Below, one piece after another: positions 8,431 through 17,284 of a stretch of 40,370 nucleotides of DNA (positions within the stretch are counted from its first letter, which is position 1; every line of letters begins with the position of its first letter). The notes under the pieces were generated by a model. The model was not told the DNA's origin, searched no databases, and was given only the letters and a program-made list of their open reading frames with translations. The stretch comes from an uncultured Phocaeicola sp. Its GTDB lineage: Bacteria; Bacteroidota; Bacteroidia; Bacteroidales; Bacteroidaceae. Where the stretch lies: the NCBI GenBank assembly GCA_947626525.1, contig CANQSM010000021.1, forward strand, positions 1 to 40,370, given 5' to 3'. Both the position numbers and the translations under genes were made by a program.

Positions 8431-9263
8431 AATCTTGCTTTTATCATCCGATCGTTTCCCGACAAATCTTTTCGCAACTCCACCAGACCATATCCCAAGC
8501 CTTCCAACATCGTCCTTATCTGTCCGCCATACGTCCGGTTTATCTCCAGATAAAGCGTTCCCGTAGGCGCCAGCAACGTTTTTCCCAGTTCTGCAATGCG
8601 CCGGTAGAACACCACCGGATCTTCATCCGGCACAAACAGGGCCAGTCCGGGTTCCCAATCGAGCACATTCCGTTCCATCTCTTTTTTCTCCGAAGCGGTA
8701 ATATAGGGAGGATTACTTACTACCACATCAAAATATTCCGTTTCCTTTACGGGCGCAAAGATATCCTGCCGCTCAAACCGGACGGAAGTCCCGTGCAGGC
8801 GGTTGTTTTCGCATGCCACTTCCAACGCTTCCGATGAGATGTCCCAAGCCAGGAGTTCCGCTTGTGGACAACGCCTCGACAGGACAATCGGAATGCATCC
8901 GCTACCGGTCCCGATATCCAATATGCGAAGGGAGGTATCCGACAAATCATCCAAAATCCAGCCGACCAGTTCTGCCGTCTCCGGACGAGGAATCAGGACA
9001 TGGCTGTTGACCCGGAAAGAAAAGCCGCAAAAATCCGCTTCCCCTAAAATGTACTGAATCGGCTCGTTATCACGGAGCCTTCGAAGAATATCTTCCAGTT
9101 CTTTTGCCTGTTCCGGTAAGAATTGTATATCTTTGTCCATATAAACATCCAGCATGCGTATCCCGAACTTCTTTTCGAGCAACAGACCGATGAGAGCCTT
9201 TATCTCGGAAGGAGGATAAAGCGAATGCAAAGATTGTCTGATGTATTGAATAACTTGTTGCAT
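8427..9263 (-). CDS. prmC: Release factor glutamine methyltransferase
   Basis: I chose the ATG at 9263, giving 278 residues; the longer open frame upstream runs into the divergent ribD. The enzyme methylates the glutamine of the GGQ motif in peptide-chain release factors, using S-adenosylmethionine. Visible motifs are PRPETAELV (92-100), the SAM-binding ILDIGTGSGC (114-123), and the catalytic NPPY (184-187). It is the first gene of the prmC-recX-comF operon, with a 4-bp overlap to recX. It is transcribed divergently from ribD with only 36 bp between the start codons, so the two promoters must share or overlap each other's coding ends. Confidence 0.94.
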   Translation of the reverse strand: MQQVIQYIRQSLHSLYPPSEIKALIGLLLEKKFGIRMLDVYMDKDIQFLPEQAKELEDILRRLRDNEPIQYILGEADFCGFSFRVNSHVLIPRPETAELVGWILDDLSDTSLRILDIGTGSGCIPIVLSRRCPQAELLAWDISSEALEVACENNRLHGTSVRFERQDIFAPVKETEYFDVVVSNPPYITASEKKEMERNVLDWEPGLALFVPDEDPVVFYRRIAELGKTLLAPTGTLYLEINRTYGGQIRTMLEGLGYGLVELRKDLSGNDRMIKARL

Positions 9264-9299
9264 AACTGTGCAAAAATAGACAAATAAAACCATTCTGAG

Positions 9300-10352
9300 A
9301 TGAGCGAAGATGAAAAATATATGGCCCGTTGTCTTCAGTTGGCAGAGAACGGCTTTTCCCATGCAGCCCCCAACCCTATGGTAGGAGCAGTCATCGTACA
9401 CAACCACCGTATCATTGGCGAAGGATACCACATCCGATGCGGAGAAGCACATGCGGAAGTCCATGCCATACGCTCTGTAAAAGAAAGCGGACTATTGCAG
9501 GAGTCAACCCTCTACGTCAATCTGGAGCCCTGTTCCCATTATGGGAAGACACCCCCTTGCGCCGATTTGATTATCGAGAAGCGGATACCACGGGTGGTAG
9601 TGGGCTGTATCGACCCATTTGCAAAAGTAGCCGGAAAAGGAATACAGAAGCTGAAGGACGCGGGCATAGAAGTCACCGTAGGCATTCTGGAGAAAGAATG
9701 TATCCAGCTCAACCGGAGATTCATCACCTATAACCAATGCCAACGACCTTACATCACCTTGAAATGGGCAGAATCGGCCAACGGTTTCATCGACATGGAC
9801 AGAACGGGAGGACGCCCCTGTGTACTATCCAGCCCACTGACACAAATGCTGGTACACAAAAAGAGAGCGGAAAACCAAAGCATATTGGTGGGAAGACGCA
9901 CCGCCTTGTTAGACGACCCATCCCTGACCGTGCGTAACTGGCAGGGAGAGAATCCCGTCCGGTTAGTCATCGACAGACATCTGTCGCTCCCCGCACACCT
10001 GCAACTTTTCAACGGACAGGCGCCTACTCTGATCTTTACGGAGAAAACAGGATGCTCTTTCCCTCACAAAGAATACATTCGACTGGATTTCCAACAGGAT
10101 ATCCTGCCACAAATTTTACGGACTTTATACGAACGTCATCTCCAGACACTGCTGGTGGAGGGAGGGCAAATACTTTTACAAAGTTTCCTCGATGCCAATC
10201 TGTGGGATGAGATTCTCATCGAAAAAACATCGGCCGTCCTGCCTTCAGGAGTCAAAGCCCCCCAATGTCCCTTTTCACTAACGCCCAACGTGGAATCACA
10301 TTTCGGCTCTCTGTTTTTTCATTACACCCGTTTCCAACTCTCTCCGACATGA
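9300..10352 (+). CDS. ribD: Riboflavin biosynthesis deaminase/reductase
   Basis: The 350-residue bifunctional enzyme deaminates the pyrimidine intermediate of riboflavin synthesis and then reduces its ribosyl chain. The N-terminal deaminase (about 1-145) has the zinc site HAEVHA (His51, Glu53) and PCSHYGKTPPC (Cys78, Cys87). The C-terminal reductase (about 148-350) has ITLKWAESANGFI and VGRRTALLDDPSLTVR, plus LLVEGG near the end. Both halves look complete. Its start is 36 bp from the divergent prmC. Other rib genes are not in the window. Confidence 0.95.
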   Translation: MSEDEKYMARCLQLAENGFSHAAPNPMVGAVIVHNHRIIGEGYHIRCGEAHAEVHAIRSVKESGLLQESTLYVNLEPCSHYGKTPPCADLIIEKRIPRVVVGCIDPFAKVAGKGIQKLKDAGIEVTVGILEKECIQLNRRFITYNQCQRPYITLKWAESANGFIDMDRTGGRPCVLSSPLTQMLVHKKRAENQSILVGRRTALLDDPSLTVRNWQGENPVRLVIDRHLSLPAHLQLFNGQAPTLIFTEKTGCSFPHKEYIRLDFQQDILPQILRTLYERHLQTLLVEGGQILLQSFLDANLWDEILIEKTSAVLPSGVKAPQCPFSLTPNVESHFGSLFFHYTRFQLSPT

Positions 10353-10525
10353 AAATGCTGATGTATGGTGCCTCTTCATCCGTTACAACCATTGGCTTCG
10401 CAACGTCACGGCGTTTACAGCTACTCCTTGCACGCTCTCACCACGCCTTTACGGCACCTCTCCGCAGAAGTTCAAAATCCTCTGCCGCCAGACATTTTTT
10501 CCGAAAAAAACGCTTCTTACGTTAG
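10349..10525 (+). CDS. Doubtful 58-codon ORF overlapping the ribD stop
   Basis: An ATG overlaps the ribD stop as ATGA and opens a 58-codon frame ending at 10525. The product is very basic, with SRR, RRSSKSS and RKKRFLR, and no recognisable domain. The ATGA junction is the kind used for translational coupling, but the composition looks like chance translation. Apart from this ORF and the promoter at 10582-10616, the interval 10353-10647 shows nothing that I can name. Confidence 0.15.
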   Translation: MKMLMYGASSSVTTIGFATSRRLQLLLARSHHAFTAPLRRSSKSSAARHFFRKKRFLR

Positions 10526-10581
10526 CGCTATGCAGATAAATTAGATTGCTTTATCTATAAATTTGTATAAAACTTCTTGTG

Positions 10582-10616
10582 TTTGTTCGATATAGAAAAA
10601 ATTGTTTCTATTTTTG
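10582..10616 (+). promoter_or_regulatory. Promoter upstream of the lipoprotein-uppS-bamA operon
   Basis: The -7 element TATTTTTG (10609-10616) matches the Bacteroides consensus. A TTTG at 10582-10585 lies 23 bp upstream of it, slightly more than the usual spacing. Transcription would start near 10623, about 25 bp before the lipoprotein ATG. Confidence 0.55.
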
Positions 10617-10647
10617 CAACTTGTAAATCACAATATATAATTTTTAA

Positions 10648-12030
10648 ATGAGAAAAACAATCTACGCAATTATAAGTTTTCTGGCGGTACCTTTTCTTTT
10701 TTTTTCGTGCTTGGACAATAATGACACGACATACGAATTCAGTTCCGATGCACTCATCTCTGCATTTTCCATCAACAACATAGAAACAAAGGTTCCTTCC
10801 AAAACGGCAGCCGGAAAAGACACGACTTTAATTGTCACCACCATCGGCAGTAATTATAGCTTTACCATTGACCAGAACGAGAACCGGATTTATAACAGTG
10901 ATTCCCTGCCGGCAGGAACTGATATAACCAAAGTTACTTTAAATCTCAGCATAGTAGGATATGCCGTGGTCTACGAAAAGAACCAGCAAGATACGATCTG
11001 GACAAACACCGATTCACTGGATTTTACCAAACCGGTTAATCTCAAGGTGTATGCGTATGATGGAACGCCACGTTCCTACAAAGCCCAAATCAATGTACAC
11101 AAGCAAGACCCGGATTTTTTGCAATGGACACAACTGGAAAATACGGACTTCAATGTAAACGCAGCATATCGCCAGAAAGCGGTTTCATACAACAACCGGA
11201 TTTACGTTTTTGCCGAAGGGGCAAACCAAGTTCAGGTAACCTCCACCGAAATGACAAATGGACGAAGCTGGACACCACTTCAAGACATAACCGGCATCCC
11301 CGTCACCGCAGACTATTCGTCGGTAATTGCGTTCAAAGGCAGCAATGAAGAGGAAAAGTTGTATTTACTTGCTCAGAACGAGCTTTATGTCTCTTCCGAC
11401 GGAACAAACTGGAGCAAAGTGGATACCAATCGTACCTTCACTCAATTGTTCGCCTCTTCTTCCACACACTTGTACGGAATAAGCGACCAGAAAATTGTAG
11501 AATCGGAAAACGCCTTGGCTTGGACGGAACAAGGAGATGTTACGGCTTATTTCCCGACAGAGACTGTATCTTATACAGTATGTAAATTGGCCACGAACTC
11601 TCAAATAGAACGGCTCGTTGTCGTAGGGGAAAGAAATGTGGAAAGTGATACCACAGCTGTGGTATGGAGCAAGCTCTCCAATGAAAGCAAATGGACTCCC
11701 CTGCTTCAGCAGGAGGATAATCCTTACGGCTGTCCGAAACTGAAAGAGCTGGCGGTTATTCATTACGACGATGATCTCTACGCATTCGGCGGAGTAAAAG
11801 ACTTCACCACCACACTGCCGGTGAAAGCTTTCGGAGATCTCTACCAATCAGTAGACCACGGAATGACATGGAAGACCACTCGGAAAATAATGCTTCCCGA
11901 AGAATTCATCGACAAGACAAGCCATTTCTCGTATGTAGTGGACACGGACAACTACATCTGGATTATGTGGAGTGGAAGCAACGATGTTTGGAAAGGAAGA
12001 ATCAACCGCTTGGGGTTTGTCAAGAAATAA
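10648..12030 (+). CDS. DUF6242-like lipoprotein
   Basis: The 460-residue protein begins with a lipoprotein signal peptide (hydrophobic stretch followed by FFSC, lipidated Cys21). An immunoglobulin- or cadherin-like beta domain (about 35-150) ends in the YDGTPRSYKAQINVHK motif seen in Bacteroidetes surface lipoproteins. The C-terminal part (about 160-460) has repeated strand patterns with W-T-L and IYVFAEG/LYAFGG elements, suggesting a beta-propeller-like fold. I recall such proteins as DUF6242 but cannot confirm this without a search. Substrate and role are unknown. It is the first gene of the transcript that continues with uppS (30 bp on) and bamA, which may hint at an envelope role or may be chance. 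Confidence 0.75.
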   Translation: MRKTIYAIISFLAVPFLFFSCLDNNDTTYEFSSDALISAFSINNIETKVPSKTAAGKDTTLIVTTIGSNYSFTIDQNENRIYNSDSLPAGTDITKVTLNLSIVGYAVVYEKNQQDTIWTNTDSLDFTKPVNLKVYAYDGTPRSYKAQINVHKQDPDFLQWTQLENTDFNVNAAYRQKAVSYNNRIYVFAEGANQVQVTSTEMTNGRSWTPLQDITGIPVTADYSSVIAFKGSNEEEKLYLLAQNELYVSSDGTNWSKVDTNRTFTQLFASSSTHLYGISDQKIVESENALAWTEQGDVTAYFPTETVSYTVCKLATNSQIERLVVVGERNVESDTTAVVWSKLSNESKWTPLLQQEDNPYGCPKLKELAVIHYDDDLYAFGGVKDFTTTLPVKAFGDLYQSVDHGMTWKTTRKIMLPEEFIDKTSHFSYVVDTDNYIWIMWSGSNDVWKGRINRLGFVKK

Positions 12031-12060
12031 AGAATAAGACCACCGAATTACACGATAAAT

Positions 12061-12801
12061 ATGCTATATAAAGATCAAATAGACACCAATAAGGTTCCTC
12101 AGCACGTGGCCATTATCATGGATGGCAACGGACGATGGGCCAAACAACACGGGCATCACCGTACCTATGGACACCAGAAAGGAGCTGAAACTGTTCGAAA
12201 AGTCGTTGAAACGGCAGCGTCCATCGGAATAAAATACCTGACATTATATACCTTCTCCACAGAGAATTGGAATCGCCCCGAGGAAGAAGTGACTGCACTG
12301 ATGGATCTCCTTTTCCAATCGATAGAAGAAGAGACCTTTATGACGAAAAATATCAGTTTCCGGGTCATCGGAGACATGCAGAGGCTTCCACAAAAGGTTC
12401 AGGAACGATTGAACCAATGCATGGAACATACAGCACAAAACACCCGCATGTGTCTGGTACTGGCACTCAGTTATTCTGCAAAATGGGAAATAACGGAAGC
12501 CGTCAGACAGATTGCCCGGAAAGTGAGCAAGCACGAGATAGACATAGATGCCATCAATGAAGATCTGATTTCATCTCAGCTTTCCACCCATTTCATGCCC
12601 GATCCGGATTTGCTCATCCGCACCGGAGGAGAAGTTCGGCTCAGTAATTACCTCTTATGGCAGTGCGCTTATTCAGAACTTTATTTTTGTGATACATTTT
12701 GGCCTGATTTCCAAGACGAAGAATTCTATAAAGCTATTTGTGAATTCCAAAACAGAGAACGCCGTTTCGGTAAAACCAGCGAACAAATAGTCAACGATTA
12801 A
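12061..12801 (+). CDS. uppS: Undecaprenyl pyrophosphate synthase
   Basis: The 246-residue cis-prenyltransferase builds undecaprenyl diphosphate, the lipid carrier for peptidoglycan and surface polysaccharides. It shows the family signatures [13 protein letters not shown] (catalytic Asp21), [14 protein letters not shown], and [20 protein letters not shown] toward the C-terminus. Length is standard. It lies 30 bp after the lipoprotein gene and 16 bp before bamA, so envelope lipid supply and outer-membrane assembly are on one transcript. Confidence 0.96.
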   Translation: MLYKDQIDTNKVPQHVAIIMDGNGRWAKQHGHHRTYGHQKGAETVRKVVETAASIGIKYLTLYTFSTENWNRPEEEVTALMDLLFQSIEEETFMTKNISFRVIGDMQRLPQKVQERLNQCMEHTAQNTRMCLVLALSYSAKWEITEAVRQIARKVSKHEIDIDAINEDLISSQLSTHFMPDPDLLIRTGGEVRLSNYLLWQCAYSELYFCDTFWPDFQDEEFYKAICEFQNRERRFGKTSEQIVND

Positions 12802-12817
12802 CGATTAACATGCAGTG

Positions 12818-15478
12818 ATGAAAACATTTTCGGTACTAACATTGAAATTTCAAACAACAATAGGTCTATTATTGCTTATTTGCCTGAGCTTTACCCCAGA
12901 GAGCGGACAAGCACAGAATACGAACAACGACAATGATTCCAAGCCGATCATCCTTTATTCCGGTACTCCGAGAAAATGTGAAATCGGAGGCATACGGGTA
13001 ACAGGAGGAGAAGGATACGAAGATTACGTATTGATTGGCTTGTCCGGTCTGTCTGTAGGCCAAACCATTTCCGTTCCGGGTGATGAAGTTACTCAAGCCA
13101 TCCGCCGCTATTGGCGTCACGGACTGTTTTCTCAAGCAAGAATTGAAGCCGACAGCATTGTAGACAACAAAATATACCTGAACATCATTCTGGCCCAGCG
13201 CCCGAGAGTATCCGACATTCATTATAGCGGAGTGAAAAAATCGGAACGCGAAGATTTGGAAACCCAATTAGGACTGGCTAAAGGCGGACAAGTGACTCCG
13301 AACCTGATAGACAGAGCCAAACTTTTAGTAAAGAGATATTTCGATGGGAAAGGATTCAAGAATGCGGAAGTACTTGTTCTTCAACGTGATGATCCTAACA
13401 ACAAAAATCAAGTCATCATAGATGTAAACATTGATAAAAAAGAGAAAGTAAAGATTCACCAAATCACCATAGAAGGTAATACGGCACTGACAGACAAGAA
13501 AATCAAACGCCTCATGAAAAAGACAAACGAGAAGAACAAACTTGCGAATATTTTTAAAACCAAAAAGTTCATTGAGGAAAAATACGAGGCGGACAAAGAA
13601 AGTGTCATCGATAAATACAACGAATTAGGTTATCGTGACGCCATCATCGTAACTGACAGCGTGACCAACTACGATGACAATACCGTAGATATTTTCTTGC
13701 GCATAGAAGAAGGAAACAAGTACTACGTCCGCAACATCTCTTGGGTGGGAAACACCATCTATTCATCGGAGGCATTGAATGAGGCGTTACGCATGAAGAA
13801 GGGAGACGTCTACAATCAGAAATTATTGAACGACCGTATCAACGGAGATGAGGACGCCATCGGCAACTCCTATTATAATCAAGGCTATGTGTTCTTCAAC
13901 GTCGATCCGGTAGAAGTAAATGTGGATAACGACTCCATTGATTTGGAGATGCGTATGATAGAAGGTCCGCAAGCGAGCATCAACCGAGTACGTATTACCG
14001 GTAACGACCGCTTGTACGAAAACATTATCCGCCGTGAGTTACGTACCCGGCCGGGTGAGCTTTTCAGTAAAGACGCATTGGAACGGTCATATCGTGAACT
14101 GGCACAAATGGGACACTTCAATCCGGAAACCATCAACCCGAAAGTAGAGCCCGACCCGCAGAACGGAACAGTTGACATCAACTATATATTGGAGTCGAAA
14201 GCAAACGACCAGATTGAATTCTCGGCAGGTTGGGGGCAGACCGGCGTCATCGGCAAACTGAGTTTGAAGTTCACCAACTTCTCCATGAAAAACCTTTTCT
14301 CCAAAAACGACAACAAGAGAGGCATCCTCCCGCAAGGCGACGGACAAACACTGACCATCAGCGGACAAACAAACGGTAGCTATTACCAGTCGTACAGTCT
14401 GTCGTTCTTCGACCCTTGGTTTGGAGGAAAACGCCCGAACCAATTCTCGATAACGGCCTTCTATTCCAAACAGACCGATGTAAACGACAACTATTACAAC
14501 GCGTCTTACTACAACAACTATTATAATTACATGTACGGATATGGTAACTATAACAGCAGTTACTACGGTTATAACATGGATTCGTATTACGACCCGGACA
14601 AATCCGTACAGCTGTACGGTCTGTCCATCGGCTGGGGTAAACGTCTGAAATGGCCGGACGACTACTTCACCTTGACAGCGGAAATGTCATACCAACGCTA
14701 TGTATTGAAAGATTGGCAGTATTTTCTCATTGCCAACGGTAAATGCAACAATATCAGTTTCGGCCTGACGTTGGCGCGCAGTTCATCGGATAACCCCATT
14801 TTCCCGAGACGCGGCTCCGACTTCTCTTTGTCCGTGCAATTCACACCGCCCTATTCCATGTTCGATAACATCGACTACAAGAATCTGGCAACCAGTACGA
14901 GCGATCCGCATTATGAAGACGACATGAAAAAGAAATACAAATGGGTAGAATACCACAAATGGAAATTCAAAGGTAAAATGTATACCGCTCTTACAGGAAA
15001 CAACAAATGTCCGGTATTGATGACCCGTGTTGAATTCGGATTGCTAGGAAGCTATAATAAATATAAAAGATCTCCGTTCGAAACATTTTATGTAGGAGGT
15101 GACGGTATGACCGGATATTCAAGCAGCTATGCGACCGAAACCATCGGTCTCCGCGGATATGGGAACGGCGCACTGACTCCCTACGGTTATGAAGGATACG
15201 CTTACTCACGCTTAGGACTTGAATTAAGATATCCGATCATGCTCGAAACATCTACCAGCATTTATGCGTTAGCTTTTGCAGAAGGTGGTAATGCCTGGAC
15301 GGATGTAAAGAAGTTCAACCCGTTCGACATGAAACGCTCTGCAGGTGTAGGTGTACGTATCTTCCTCCCGATGATTGGTATGATGGGTATCGACTGGGCA
15401 TACGGATTTGACAAAGTATTCGGTTCCACACAATATAGCGGAAGCCAATTCCACTTCATTATCGGACAAGAATTCTAA
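12818..15478 (+). CDS. bamA: Outer membrane protein assembly factor BamA
   Basis: Using the ATG at 12818 (a GTG at 12815 is also open) gives 886 residues. A signal peptide (about 1-32) is followed by a run of POTRA domains (about 50-450, e.g. VKIHQITIEGNTALTDKKIK and YYVRNISWVGNTIYSSEAL) and a C-terminal 16-strand barrel ending in FHFIIGQEF. BamA inserts beta-barrel proteins into the outer membrane. The barrel contains an unusual Tyr/Asn-rich stretch (about residues 556-592), probably a surface loop. The ompH/skp chaperone genes follow directly (19 bp), the usual functional partners. Confidence 0.95.
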   Translation: MKTFSVLTLKFQTTIGLLLLICLSFTPESGQAQNTNNDNDSKPIILYSGTPRKCEIGGIRVTGGEGYEDYVLIGLSGLSVGQTISVPGDEVTQAIRRYWRHGLFSQARIEADSIVDNKIYLNIILAQRPRVSDIHYSGVKKSEREDLETQLGLAKGGQVTPNLIDRAKLLVKRYFDGKGFKNAEVLVLQRDDPNNKNQVIIDVNIDKKEKVKIHQITIEGNTALTDKKIKRLMKKTNEKNKLANIFKTKKFIEEKYEADKESVIDKYNELGYRDAIIVTDSVTNYDDNTVDIFLRIEEGNKYYVRNISWVGNTIYSSEALNEALRMKKGDVYNQKLLNDRINGDEDAIGNSYYNQGYVFFNVDPVEVNVDNDSIDLEMRMIEGPQASINRVRITGNDRLYENIIRRELRTRPGELFSKDALERSYRELAQMGHFNPETINPKVEPDPQNGTVDINYILESKANDQIEFSAGWGQTGVIGKLSLKFTNFSMKNLFSKNDNKRGILPQGDGQTLTISGQTNGSYYQSYSLSFFDPWFGGKRPNQFSITAFYSKQTDVNDNYYNASYYNNYYNYMYGYGNYNSSYYGYNMDSYYDPDKSVQLYGLSIGWGKRLKWPDDYFTLTAEMSYQRYVLKDWQYFLIANGKCNNISFGLTLARSSSDNPIFPRRGSDFSLSVQFTPPYSMFDNIDYKNLATSTSDPHYEDDMKKKYKWVEYHKWKFKGKMYTALTGNNKCPVLMTRVEFGLLGSYNKYKRSPFETFYVGGDGMTGYSSSYATETIGLRGYGNGALTPYGYEGYAYSRLGLELRYPIMLETSTSIYALAFAEGGNAWTDVKKFNPFDMKRSAGVGVRIFLPMIGMMGIDWAYGFDKVFGSTQYSGSQFHFIIGQEF

Positions 15479-15497
15479 ACTCAAAACTAAAAAGACT

Positions 15498-16016
15498 ATG
15501 ATGAAAAGATTTGCTACTTTAACGTTATTATGCTGCGTGGCAGCGATAGCAGTTCACGCGCAAAGGTTCGCATTGATAGATATGGAATACATCTTAAAGC
15601 ATATTCCGGCTTATGGACAAGCAACCAGTCAGATGGAAACCTCTTCGAGAAAATGGCAAAGCGAAGTGGAAGCTGTGACCAACGAAGCCAAATCTTTATA
15701 CGAAAATTATCAGAATACGGCAAAGACTCTTTCCGACGCACAGAAAAAACAGAAAGAAGAGGCTATTGTTGCCAAGGAAAAACAAGCCAATGATTTACGC
15801 AGAAAATATTTCGGACCGGAAGGAGAACTTTACAAACAGAGAGAAAGCCTGATGGCTCCCATCCAAGACCAAATATACAATGCGGTAAAAGAAATATCCA
15901 CGCAAAAAGGATATTCCCTCGTTTTGGACAGAGCATCCGACAACAGTATCATTTTTGCCTCCCCTGCCATCGACATCAGTGATGATATCCTGGCAAGATT
16001 AGGATATTCAAATTAA
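15498..16016 (+). CDS. OmpH/Skp-family periplasmic chaperone (copy 1)
   Basis: The start is taken at the ATG pair 15498/15501; the longer open frame overlaps bamA. The 172-residue protein has a signal peptide cut after about Ala21 (AVHA-Q), then RFALIDMEYILKHIPAY, the N-terminal signature of the OmpH/Skp family. A long charged coiled coil (about 45-125) and a C-terminal beta segment (YSLVLDRASDNSIIFASP) follow. Skp proteins trap unfolded outer-membrane proteins in the periplasm. It is the first of three paralogues in a row and is probably read through from bamA. Confidence 0.9.
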   Translation: MMKRFATLTLLCCVAAIAVHAQRFALIDMEYILKHIPAYGQATSQMETSSRKWQSEVEAVTNEAKSLYENYQNTAKTLSDAQKKQKEEAIVAKEKQANDLRRKYFGPEGELYKQRESLMAPIQDQIYNAVKEISTQKGYSLVLDRASDNSIIFASPAIDISDDILARLGYSN

Positions 16017-16071
16017 TTTTATACCTTTGCAGGCGCAATATACGTCATAACAATTAACTAATAATAGAATT

Positions 16072-16575
16072 ATGCTTAAAAGAATTATTTTAATGGCTTT
16101 GATAGCCATCCCTATGGGTGCCTTTGCACAACAGAAATTCGGCCACGTAAATCCAGCCGCTATTTTGCAAGTTATGCCGGAATATACCAAGGCACAGAGC
16201 GAACTGAAAGATTTACAGGCCCAATTTGAAGGAGAAATGAAAATCATGCAGGATGAACTTCAAAAGAAAGGCGACGAATACGAGAAACAAAAAGATACAT
16301 TGCCGGCTCCTGTAAAGGAAAGAAGAGAAAAGGAATTGCAAGACCTTTATACACGCCTGCAACAATACGCACAGGAAAGCAACCAAAACTTGCAGAAAGC
16401 TTCTCAGGAAAAACTGGCAGCCATCAGCGAAAAGATGGAAAAAGCCATCAAGGAAGTAGGTGCCGCAGGAGGTTATGTATATATCCTTGACATTACAAAC
16501 GGTGTACCTTATGTAAGTGAAACACTCAGTACAGATGTAACAGAAGCTGTCAAAGCCAAATTAGGTATCAAATAG
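16072..16575 (+). CDS. OmpH/Skp-family periplasmic chaperone (copy 2)
   Basis: The 167-residue protein has a signal peptide (about 1-19, ending AFA-Q), then KFGHVNPAAILQVMPEYTKA, closely matching the OmpH/Skp start. A lysine/glutamate-rich coiled coil (about 40-130) and the terminal GYVYILDITNGVPYVSE strand pair follow. It is 55 bp after copy 1. A TACCTTTG sequence at 16022-16029 resembles a -7 box, but no -33 element is visible, so an internal promoter is uncertain. A strong terminator follows the gene. Confidence 0.92.
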   Translation: MLKRIILMALIAIPMGAFAQQKFGHVNPAAILQVMPEYTKAQSELKDLQAQFEGEMKIMQDELQKKGDEYEKQKDTLPAPVKERREKELQDLYTRLQQYAQESNQNLQKASQEKLAAISEKMEKAIKEVGAAGGYVYILDITNGVPYVSETLSTDVTEAVKAKLGIK

Positions 16576-16599
16576 TCAGTACGATAAACAAACAAGGAT

Positions 16600-16633
16600 A
16601 AGGGTGGTTATGATAATATCACCCTTATTTTTT
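16600..16633 (+). terminator. Terminator after the second ompH/skp gene
   Basis: Arms AAGGGTG (16600-16606) and CACCCTT (16620-16626) form a 7-bp stem with a 13-nt loop, followed by ATTTTTT. This is a textbook intrinsic terminator and should end most transcripts coming from bamA. Confidence 0.8.
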
Positions 16634-16662
16634 GATTATTCGGCCGAGATAGTTTATTTTTG
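16631..16662 (+). promoter_or_regulatory. Promoter of the third ompH/skp gene and murI
   Basis: The -33 element TTTG (16631-16634) and -7 element TATTTTTG (16655-16662) are 20 bp apart, a full match to the Bacteroides consensus. The -33 box overlaps the T-tract of the upstream terminator. The transcript would start near 16669. Confidence 0.75.
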
Positions 16663-16730
16663 CAAAAAAGCAGGAAGAGCAACTTCCCGCCACGAAAAAA
16701 GAAATCAAATCAATTAAATACAATCTAACC

Positions 16731-17276
16731 ATGTTGAAAAAGATCTTACTCATTGCATTGTTTGTGATTCCGGTAAGTTTGTCTGCACAAACAACAGTAC
16801 TGCCAATTCAACAGACCAATACGGCACAACCTAAATTCGGTTACCTCAGCTATAATGAGATATTCGAAGCCATGCCCGAATACGCCCAGGCACAGGAAAG
16901 CCTGAATATACTGAAAGCCAAATATGACGCGGAAATCAAACGGGCAGATGACGAATTCAACCGAAAATATGCAGAATTTCTCCAGGATCAGAAAGATTTT
17001 CCTGAAACCATTCTTATCAGAAGGCAAAAAGAGTTGCAGCAACTCATGGAAAAAAGCATTGAATTCAAGAATGAAATAAAGAAACTGCTTCACAAGGCGC
17101 AACAGGAAATGACGGCTCCCGTCACTGCCAAGATACACGAAGTGCTCAGTGCGGTAGGCATGGCACACAATTTCGACTATATCCTGAATACGGACCAGAA
17201 CACATATCCCTATATCAACCCGTTGACAGGTATGGATGTCACTCAAGAAGTAAAAGAGCTGCTCGATATCCAATAA
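16731..17276 (+). CDS. OmpH/Skp-family periplasmic chaperone (copy 3)
   Basis: The 181-residue protein has a signal peptide (about 1-19, ending LSA-Q) and a polar insert (about 20-35) before KFGYLSYNEIFEAMPEYAQA, the family signature. A charged coiled coil (about 50-145) follows, and the end (FDYILNTDQNTYPYINPLTG) matches copy 2 in layout. It has its own promoter and is separated from copies 1 and 2 by a terminator. murI follows after 8 bp. It may therefore be made under different conditions from the other two. Confidence 0.9.
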   Translation: MLKKILLIALFVIPVSLSAQTTVLPIQQTNTAQPKFGYLSYNEIFEAMPEYAQAQESLNILKAKYDAEIKRADDEFNRKYAEFLQDQKDFPETILIRRQKELQQLMEKSIEFKNEIKKLLHKAQQEMTAPVTAKIHEVLSAVGMAHNFDYILNTDQNTYPYINPLTGMDVTQEVKELLDIQ

Positions 17277-17284
17277 ACGAACAA

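Noticed and set aside
9271-9278. TATTTTTG on the minus strand as the prmC promoter
   Set aside because: It matches the -7 consensus, but the start of transcription would fall on the prmC ATG and no -33 box is seen, so I did not list it as a promoter.
16022-16029. TACCTTTG before the second ompH/skp gene as a separate promoter
   Set aside because: Only the -7 half is present; no TTTG lies near the right spacing, and copy 1 is close upstream.
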